Shown: in pieces, positions 58,370-64,000 of the stretch
How the letters are laid out: each line of letters starts with the position of its first letter
Numbering within the stretch: position 1 is the first letter of the stretch
Assembly (NCBI GenBank): GCA_046349635.1
Contig: JAXMBX010000007.1
Location: 61,928-125,927 of the forward strand
DNA from: JAXMBX01 sp046349635
Lineage (GTDB): Bacteria > Planctomycetota > Planctomycetia > Planctomycetales > Planctomycetaceae
DNA length: 64,000 nucleotides
Direction: 5' to 3'
Program-made: the position numbers and the translations under genes
Notes under the pieces: generated by a model
The model's database searches: none
The model's input: the letters and a program-made list of their open reading frames with translations, nothing else
Told to the model about the DNA's origin: nothing

Positions 58370-58990
58370 ATGCGAAGCGCTGTTTCCCCACGCTGGTTTT
58401 TGATCACAGGAGTTTTGAGCCTGTTTGTGAGTGTGCAGGGGTGCGCGGTGATGAAGGCGGCGAATCAGCCGGGCAAGTACAACCTGGCGGTGATGACCCC
58501 GGGAGTCTCGCGGCCGGAAGTGGTTGCGGAACTGGGGAAACCGGTCAGTTCCGACACGCTGCCGGATGGCCGGATTCAGGATGTGTATGCCTTTCGGCAG
58601 GGGTACTCCAAACCGGTGCGGATCGGGCGGGTGCTGTTCCACGGTGCGGCAGATCTGGCGACGGGTTTTCTGTGGGAACTGGCGGGGACGCCGATCGAAA
58701 TGATCGCGAATGGGACACCGGTGAAGGCGGTGATTACGTACGACGAGTCGCGGAACGTCGCGGCTGTGCAAGTGCTGGAGGGACAACAGGCGTTTCATGA
58801 GTATGGCCCGGGGACGTCGATTGTGTCCCGGGGGGGTGCGTGGCGGGAAAAAAGAACGGCGGGACGGGGGCCGACAGCGGCGGGAAGCTTGCCGCCGCTG
58901 GATCCGGAACCGGGGGGTGGTGAAATTTCCCCGGCGGGAGGGTTTACCCCGCAGGTGAATCCCTCGCCTCCCCTGGGCGTAACTCCTTGA
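58370..58990 (+). CDS. Lipoprotein with BamE/SmpA-like segment
   Basis: 206 residues from ATG 58370 (an alternative ATG at 58361 adds three). The leader ends in a lipobox-like VSVQGC. The core MTPGVSRPEVVAELGKP...QDVYAFRQGY recalls the 'MT-x-x-x-V-x-x-x-L-G-x-P' motif of BamE/SmpA-like outer-membrane lipoproteins. The C-terminal 70 residues are disordered, Gly/Pro-rich. Possibly an outer-membrane biogenesis factor, but the similarity is short. Confidence 0.65.
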   Translation: MRSAVSPRWFLITGVLSLFVSVQGCAVMKAANQPGKYNLAVMTPGVSRPEVVAELGKPVSSDTLPDGRIQDVYAFRQGYSKPVRIGRVLFHGAADLATGFLWELAGTPIEMIANGTPVKAVITYDESRNVAAVQVLEGQQAFHEYGPGTSIVSRGGAWREKRTAGRGPTAAGSLPPLDPEPGGGEISPAGGFTPQVNPSPPLGVTP

Positions 58991-59145
58991 TTGGCTAGGA
59001 ACTTGGCCAGATCTGAGGGAAAAGCCGGTCCAGAGGCGCCGATTTTTACTGATTTTCTTGCGCGCGTGGGCGGAGTGGTTGCTGAACCGCCGGGAGTTGT
59101 GATTTCCCTTACACTTCCGTACTCCGGAAGTCGAATTCTGAATAC

Positions 59146-59451
59146 GTGGTTCCGAGCTTTTTCAAAGGATCGATACACGTGATTTCCCGCAACGCCAATG
59201 CAATCCTCCCCTCGTCGGACGAGGGGCATGACTACCGACTGCACGAGGCACATACCCTGAGCGAGCTGGTGGCCGCCGCGTGGCGTTCCATTCCGCAGTT
59301 GATGAAGCGGAATTTGAGTTACGAGATGGCGGAGGGGACAATCACGCTGCGGGGGCACGTCGAGACCTATTACCAGAAGCAACTGGTGCAGGAGAGCCTG
59401 CGGAAGGTCGAAGGGTTGCGCGGGATCCGGAACCAGATCGAGGTGATCTGA
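59146..59451 (+). CDS. BON-domain protein
   Basis: 101 residues; the start is uncertain (ATG 59146 or GTG 59178). The C-terminal ~60 residues have the BON pattern: LMKRNLSYEMAEGTITLRGHVETYYQKQLVQ then RKVEGLRGIRNQIEVI. BON domains bind phospholipids or sugar and are found in envelope-stress proteins such as OsmY and in secretins. No signal peptide is visible. The TGA stop (59449-59451) lies within the CTGA end of a repeat element. Confidence 0.72.
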   Translation: MVPSFFKGSIHVISRNANAILPSSDEGHDYRLHEAHTLSELVAAAWRSIPQLMKRNLSYEMAEGTITLRGHVETYYQKQLVQESLRKVEGLRGIRNQIEVI

Positions 59452-59545
59452 ACGCGGGGCGTTTTTGCGTCGCGTCAAAGTCGATGATTTTCCACGCATT
59501 TTTAGCCGCGACAGACGCCACACGTACACTCAACTCGCTTCAGCG
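59448..59545. repeat. MITE-like element at BON stop codon
   Basis: About 98 bases: starts CTGAACGCGGGGCG, contains TTTGCGTCGCGTCAAAGTCG, GCCGCGACAGACGCCACACG, and ends CGCTTCAG. The ends CTGA/TCAG are inverted. CTGA includes the BON gene's TGA stop. Confidence 0.8.
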
Positions 59546-59912
59546 GGGTCTGCCCTAGGGAGGCAGAGACGCTCACGCTCAAGTGAATCCATGCCCGCCC
59601 TTCTGACGAGATGCGGGCATGCCACCCGTCGATATCAATTTGCCTCTTGGCTGCGCCAGCCGGGGGGCCCGTAAGAGCACTGCTGAACCGCTGCGCGGAT
59701 TCGGCAGTGGCACCCAGAGATAACCATTGATTTGAAGTGATGGTCCGCACAGCGGACCCTAATAGACCGTCTCTCGTTTTTTGTCCCCCGTCAGCATTAA
59801 CGGAAGTCAAATGCGCACATGCCTACCCTGCTGCTGTGCAGCGATGTAGGCATGCCACGCAAGACAGGACATTTTGCAGTGGACGGACTACTACGACGTA
59901 TGGGCAAGCTCG
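59546..59912. repeat. Repeat cluster, no gene
   Basis: In order: ATGCCCGCCCTTC...GCGGGCATGCCACCC stem-loop (59589-59630), CACTGCTGAACCGCTGCGCGG...GGCAGTGGCACCC hairpin (59678-59715), 'GATGGTCCGCACAGCGGACCC' family (59738-59758), and an ATGCCTACCCTGC...GTAGGCATGCCACGC stem-loop with GGACATTT...GGACGGACTACTACG trailer (59817-59897). Confidence 0.75.
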
Positions 59913-61244
59913 CTATGCAGTTTCAGGTGATTCGTAGGTCCAGTAGTAGCGGGCGAGCCAGAAGGTCCAGCCAAAGGTGGCGAGGGCGACGGCGAGTGCA
60001 CCGATGTAGATGTGCTGCTTGAGGAGGGTGTCATAGAGGCCATGCAGGACCATGGCGATGGCGATGTAGTACAGCCAGTTCCAGAGCCATGAGAACCAGC
60101 CCGGCTCGGCGTCGAGGAGGTCCTGGTTGCCGTACATCAAGAGGGCGACGCCGCCGGACCAGAGACCGTGGAGCGCAACGCAGGAGGAGAAGCGTACGAG
60201 GTAGGTGAGGCCCGGTTCGATGCCGTTGTAGAACGCGCCGGCATAGGAGATGCCTTCCGAGATTCCGAAGCCGACGCCGCTGCCGACACCGATCAGGAAA
60301 GTCCCGCGCCAGTCGGATTTCTGGGCGTTGCTGAGGTAGTACTTGATGGGCCAGGCCTTGCAGAGCTCTTCGCAGAAGCCGACGCCACAGGTGAACCCGA
60401 AGAAGCTGACGAGGAAGCCGTTTTCGGGATTGAGGGCGCAGATATAGGAGAAGCCGATGAGGCGGATGATGAGCATGACCACGCCGCCGCCCATCATCAT
60501 GGGCCCGCTGATGAGGGTGAGTTGGGCAATGAACTGAAACGTCAGTAAAAGGAGAATCCCGATCGTGCCGGTGAAGAAGCCGGTCAGAAACAGGTGAATG
60601 GGTGCCACCTTCGAACGGACGAGCATCACGCCGAGGATGACCAGAAAGGCGATCGTGGTCAGCAGGGCGTAGAGCCAGTGGATCTTCGTGTTGCGGGGGA
60701 GATGTGCGCCGATGAGGGAGAGGTTGGGGCTCGCCCTGAGGACACCGAGCGGCCCTTTTTCGGCCATCACTTCCTTGAGTTCCTGGTTGTTCTCGATCGA
60801 CTTGCGGATGCGTTCTTCAATCGGAACCTGCGGAATGAATATGTACAGGACGAGTGGAACGAGGGCGATCAGGAACACCCAGACGAGCAGATCGGCTCCA
60901 TGAGAAGTCGGCGGGCCTTCCGCTTTTCGAACGAGCCTTTTTTTCTTTTTGGGTTTGGGGCGATCGCCGACGGGATCCTTGACCCGCAAGACTTCGAGAA
61001 TCTCCAGGTCATTATCAAGTTTCTGGGGAGGCCGATTGGGACGTGGCACCTGCTGAGAAGGGGTTACGGGGGATTGGTTTTTTTCAGGACTTATGGGCCG
61101 CGTCCGGGTTTGCGAGGGGGTTGCAGCCGGTGGAGCCTGCGGGAGAGTCATGGCGGCTTCGCAAATGGGGCAGCGAATCCGCTTGCCGGCGGCCTCATCG
61201 GGGACTTTCAGTTTGGAGTCGCAGGCGGGACAACGAGCCAGCAC
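59913..61244 (-). CDS. Zinc-ribbon PrsW-family membrane peptidase
   Basis: 443 residues. An N-terminal zinc ribbon (Cys5, Cys8, Cys25, Cys28: CPACDSK...RCPICEA) is followed by a Pro-rich linker, a basic segment (RPKPKKKKRLVRK) and about ten membrane helices. The PrsW core is CEELCKAWPIKYYL (Glu-Glu), GFGISEGISY (Glu), SCVALHGLWSGG (His) and MVLHGLYDTLL (His). PrsW proteases cleave membrane anti-sigma factors; fusion to a ribbon is frequent in planctomycetes. The start ATG at 61244 begins the ribbon at once. It is the second PrsW protein in this window. Confidence 0.85.
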   Translation of the reverse strand: MLARCPACDSKLKVPDEAAGKRIRCPICEAAMTLPQAPPAATPSQTRTRPISPEKNQSPVTPSQQVPRPNRPPQKLDNDLEILEVLRVKDPVGDRPKPKKKKRLVRKAEGPPTSHGADLLVWVFLIALVPLVLYIFIPQVPIEERIRKSIENNQELKEVMAEKGPLGVLRASPNLSLIGAHLPRNTKIHWLYALLTTIAFLVILGVMLVRSKVAPIHLFLTGFFTGTIGILLLLTFQFIAQLTLISGPMMMGGGVVMLIIRLIGFSYICALNPENGFLVSFFGFTCGVGFCEELCKAWPIKYYLSNAQKSDWRGTFLIGVGSGVGFGISEGISYAGAFYNGIEPGLTYLVRFSSCVALHGLWSGGVALLMYGNQDLLDAEPGWFSWLWNWLYYIAIAMVLHGLYDTLLKQHIYIGALAVALATFGWTFWLARYYWTYESPETA

Positions 61245-61547
61245 GTCAGATGCTCACGGGGTTTTTGGAGTGGAACCCCGCGCTGGCGCTTGGGGCTAGT
61301 TTGATAGAGTTCACAAATGAAAGTCGAAGGAAGTGGTTCCTGTGGCTGTGCCACCCAGGTAGCCGGGAGTACCGGCAACCTGGGCTACACGGTCACACTC
61401 AAGTGAATCCATGCCCGCCCTGCTTCGCGATGCCGATAAAAATCGTGCATAGCACGATGTAGGCATGCCACCCGACGTCAAACGTTCCTTGTCAGTCAGC
61501 GACGTCAGGCACAGCCTGACCTACAAAACTGTCACGCAAACTCTCCT
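61245..61547. repeat. Repeat cluster, no gene
   Basis: Holds a 'CGCTGGCGCTTGGGGCTAGT' piece (61275-61300), the 'GTGGCTGTGCCACCCAGGTAGCC...GGCAACCTGGGCTACAC' family (61335-61392), the ATGCCCGCCCTGC...GTAGGCATGCCACCC stem-loop (61408-61473) and 'GACGTCAGGC-ACAGCCTGACCTAC' (61500-61525, also near 37856). Confidence 0.7.
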
Positions 61548-62729
61548 TTATCCACCGGAGGCGTTTTCGAGCATTTTGTCGAAGATGGGCTGATATTTTT
61601 TCCAGTCGTCGTAGGGGCACTGGAGAAAGACGTTCCACTGGTCGCTGCCGATCAAAGTGACCCTGTAGCCGCGCGCCGAGCCGAACAGGCCGACCTTGCA
61701 GGTGTAGTTTGAGAGGCGTCCCTCGCCGTTGAAGCCTTTGACTTTGACCATCTTGGGCTCTCCGACTTCCGTATAGCCGGGGATATCCTCCTCATACCTG
61801 GCGCGATTGTCCTCATGGATCCGGGAGACGGGCTTCATGGAATCGGGGATTTTTTTTGTGGGATCGGGGTTGGGCTGCATGATCATGGCAGTCGCACTGC
61901 CGCGCTGATTGGCACGAAACTCGACGCGTGCCGTTCCATCCTCCAGGATTGCGACGGGGGGGACTCCGCCGCTACCGCCTGAACCGCGGGTCTGCCAGCC
62001 CTTGGGATAGACCGTTTGAATATGGACGATCTCGTGATTGAAGGGGACAAACTCCATGCCCTTGGGAAGTTCGCCGGGCTTGTCATCGTCGGCCTTCTTC
62101 CCACCTGGCTGAGGCATAAAGAACACCAACAGAGCGACCAGTCCCGCGGTGACGACAAACGTCCCGATTCCTCCCAGAATCAGCAGGGTCTTGGAGCCGG
62201 ATTCTTCCTCGTCACGTTTCGATTTCTTGCGATGAATCCTGGGAGCGTCCTCGTCGTCCTCGGCTTCTTCCGCAACCGTCTTCTTGCGACGCTTGGGCTT
62301 CGCGACCCGCTCTTCGGGTTCGGGAAGGGAATCCCAATCGAGGCCATCGCCATCGAGTCCCGGCGAGGCTCCCTCGTCGAGCTTCGATGCGGGAACGGCG
62401 CGGCGTTGCCGGCTTGATTCTCCCCCTGCGTCGTCACCGCGCGCGACCTGCTTGCGAATCGCGGGGAGGGGGACGACCTCGCCACACTCGGGACAGCGAG
62501 CCGCCTTGCCGGCATTATCCAGAGAGGTGCGGAGTACACGGCCACAAGGGCAGAGGGCCTGGAGGCAGACGGTCCCATCGGTGAGTGTGGTGACGCCGGC
62601 GGAAGTTTTTGAGGCCCCTCCCGGAAGGGGAACCATTTCCCGGCATTCAGGGCAACGGGCCAGTTTTACGGCGTGCTTGTCATCGGCCTTGATTGTTTTG
62701 CCGCAGGCGCACTGAACTCGGATCACCAC
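61548..62729 (-). CDS. Membrane protein with two N-terminal zinc ribbons
   Basis: 393 residues from a GTG at 62729 that follows AGGAGA; an ATG at 62759 gives ten more residues. Two zinc ribbons (CACGKTIKADDKH...RCPEC and CPCGRVLRTSLDN...RCPEC) come first, then an acidic/basic linker (RKKTVAEEAEDDEDAPRIHRKKSK), one membrane helix (LLILGGIGTFVVTAGLVALLVFF) and an exported C-terminal domain of about 190 residues. The soluble part ends with YRVTLIGSDQWNVFLQCPYDDW, similar to the lipoprotein-like domain of many planctomycete proteins. Role unknown; the ribbons may sense metal or nucleic acid. Confidence 0.75.
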   Translation of the reverse strand: MVIRVQCACGKTIKADDKHAVKLARCPECREMVPLPGGASKTSAGVTTLTDGTVCLQALCPCGRVLRTSLDNAGKAARCPECGEVVPLPAIRKQVARGDDAGGESSRQRRAVPASKLDEGASPGLDGDGLDWDSLPEPEERVAKPKRRKKTVAEEAEDDEDAPRIHRKKSKRDEEESGSKTLLILGGIGTFVVTAGLVALLVFFMPQPGGKKADDDKPGELPKGMEFVPFNHEIVHIQTVYPKGWQTRGSGGSGGVPPVAILEDGTARVEFRANQRGSATAMIMQPNPDPTKKIPDSMKPVSRIHEDNRARYEEDIPGYTEVGEPKMVKVKGFNGEGRLSNYTCKVGLFGSARGYRVTLIGSDQWNVFLQCPYDDWKKYQPIFDKMLENASGG

Positions 62730-62972
62730 TCTCGCTGTCTCCTGTTGACGCACAAGCAAGAAAGATTATGGAAAAACGGTCTGAAGCTGAAAATGAATGG
62801 CGTTGCTGGGGAAGAAGTCCCCGGGATTATAAAGTGGACAAAAAGAGATGAATCGGATCTGAATAAACTCCATGCTAACGGGTGGAAATAGGGTGTTCAA
62901 TAGGACAGGCAAGGCTGTTTGCGTGTCTTGACCCCAGTCCCTGGCTGTTTACGCAACCTTCATACTTCCGGA

Positions 62973-63920
62973 TCAGGGGATGAGCAGGGTCTTGAGAGTG
63001 CGGCGGGAGGCGACGTCGTGCAGGGCCTGGACGCCTTCACGCAGGGGGCGAATGTCGGCGATAAGGGACTGTGTCTCAATCACGCCCTGGGCGAGGGCCT
63101 GCAGCGCGGGGGCGAAGGGGCCACAGCGGGAGCCGACGACGGTGATTTCGTCAATCACGAGGGGAGCCAGGTGGAGTGGCGGCTTTGCGGCGACGGTGGT
63201 TTTCAAAACCAGCGTGCCACGGGATTTCAGGAACTGGAGGGCGGTTTCGAAACCGGAGGGATGCCCGGTGGCATCGACGACGATGTCAAAACGTTTTTCC
63301 GGCTGCACTTCGGAGAGAAGCGAGGTGGGGATATTGCGGTTCTGGAGCAGGCGGAGCTTGTCCGGATGTTTGCCGATGACTTCGACCCTCCCCTGCTGCC
63401 AGTGGAGGACCTGAGCGCAGAGGTTTCCGAGGCGGCCATCTCCGAGGACCAGGATTGATTTGCCTGCGAGATCGGGAACCTGGACGCCGATCTGGAATGC
63501 GGCGGCGAGAGGTTCGGTGAAGACGGCGATGCGATCGTCCAAGGCGTCGGGGACGGGATGCAGATTCTCCTCCGGCAGGAGCAGATAGTCCGCGAAGGCA
63601 CCATCGCGGCCGAGGATGCCGAGGACGGTCCGATGCGTGCAGTGGGTCTCCAAACTGGCTTTGCAGAGGTCGCAGGCGTGGCAGGCAGAGTTGATCTCGC
63701 CAACGACGCGCTGTCCCGCATAGCGGCCGTTTTCCGCGACGCCGACGAACTCATGCCCGAGCATCCCGTGAAAGCCCATGTACCCCTGCATCAACTGCAG
63801 GTCTGTTTCGCAGATCCCGGCGCAGGTGACGCGGATGCGGATTTCCCGGCCGGAGGGTTCGGGAGTCGGGGCATCGGTGATGAATTGAATGCCGGTGGAC
63901 GTCAGGCGGAGAGCTTGCAT
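62973..63920 (-). CDS. Zinc-dependent medium-chain dehydrogenase
   Basis: 315 residues, alcohol-dehydrogenase-like (MDR). Catalytic-zinc ligands are Cys37 (GICETD), His56-Glu57 (GHEFVG); structural-zinc Cys80, Cys83, Cys86 and Cys94 (CHACDLCKASLETHC). The Rossmann fingerprint is SILVLGDGRLGNLCAQ. It is shorter than classic ADH (about 350-375 residues), with the deletions in the C-terminal half. It may oxidise a sugar alcohol or polyol. It is followed at 63948 by another gene on the same strand. Confidence 0.9.
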   Translation of the reverse strand: MQALRLTSTGIQFITDAPTPEPSGREIRIRVTCAGICETDLQLMQGYMGFHGMLGHEFVGVAENGRYAGQRVVGEINSACHACDLCKASLETHCTHRTVLGILGRDGAFADYLLLPEENLHPVPDALDDRIAVFTEPLAAAFQIGVQVPDLAGKSILVLGDGRLGNLCAQVLHWQQGRVEVIGKHPDKLRLLQNRNIPTSLLSEVQPEKRFDIVVDATGHPSGFETALQFLKSRGTLVLKTTVAAKPPLHLAPLVIDEITVVGSRCGPFAPALQALAQGVIETQSLIADIRPLREGVQALHDVASRRTLKTLLIP

Positions 63921-63947
63921 AGAGGTGTGAACGAATCCGAAGAGTGG

Positions 63948-64000
63948 TCACTTCTTCTCGCGAAGACGGTTACGCATTTCCTCCCAAGAGAGAGCACCTT
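63948..64000 (-). CDS. 3' end of a gene running off the window
   Basis: The last 16 codons read GALSWEEMRNRLREKK before TGA (63948-63950), a plausible amphipathic helical end. It is 28 bases before the dehydrogenase start. Too little is visible to identify it. Confidence 0.4.
   Translation of the reverse strand, partial: GALSWEEMRNRLREKK

Noticed and set aside
62673..62891. Small plus-strand ORF upstream of the dehydrogenase
   Set aside because: It overlaps the 5' end of the zinc-ribbon gene and has no ribosome-binding site.

Overview
The window looks like a planctomycete chromosome (order Planctomycetales, probably family Planctomycetaceae). The evidence is a DUF1559 pseudopilin-like protein, several sulfatases, a DUF1501 protein, a DUF1573 lipoprotein, many proteins that start with a CxxC...CxxC zinc ribbon, and two PrsW-type membrane peptidases. 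The backbone is GC-rich. Two stretches, about 13.1-15.8 kb and 42.9-46.1 kb, are visibly more AT-rich and look horizontally acquired. I do not name a species.

Layout. 0-13 kb: a polysaccharide flippase, alaS, an HtrA-type protease, small membrane or secreted proteins, a DUF1573 lipoprotein and an SRAP (YedK/HMCES-like) protein. 13.2-15.8 kb: an AT-rich cassette with a PrsW-like peptidase, a small secreted protein and a secreted coiled-coil protein with a possible Cys/His amidase-like end, closed by a strong hairpin. 15.9-19.4 kb: an O-antigen-ligase-like protein with TPRs and a WecA/MraY-type transferase broken by two frameshifts. 19.7-20.6 kb: DUF971 and CYTH genes. 20.9-24.4 kb: a single-chain restriction-modification enzyme split by frameshifts. 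25.1-30.0 kb: a three-gene unit (HExxH metallopeptidase, MBL-fold hydrolase, DUF2235 alpha/beta hydrolase). 30.8-37.3 kb: DUF1559 protein, sulfatase, recA, second sulfatase. 38-42.7 kb: P-type ATPase with a tandem universal stress protein, then a YjdF-like membrane protein. 42.9-54.2 kb: a pseudogene belt containing remnants of a Hachiman defence pair (hamA/hamB), a broken lexA, and broken DUF1559, DUF1501 and metallophosphoesterase genes. 54.4-64 kb: an NtrC-type sigma-54 activator, envelope proteins, a BON-domain protein, a zinc-ribbon PrsW protein, a zinc-ribbon membrane protein and a zinc alcohol dehydrogenase.

Two themes stand out. First, nearly every intergenic gap is packed with short stem-loop repeat families, and open frames inside them are artefacts. 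One family is a ~95-bp element with inverted ends bounded by CTAG, which looks like an IS630/Tc1-type MITE; it repeatedly sits exactly on stop codons. Second, frameshifts are unusually common: about ten loci are affected, several of them in the defence or DNA-repair genes. recA keeps a textbook TACTG-N10-CAGTA SOS box over its -10 element, while the lexA copy 15 kb away is destroyed.

Starts, motifs and frames were read by eye from the sequence. Family names rest on motif recognition and no database search was run.
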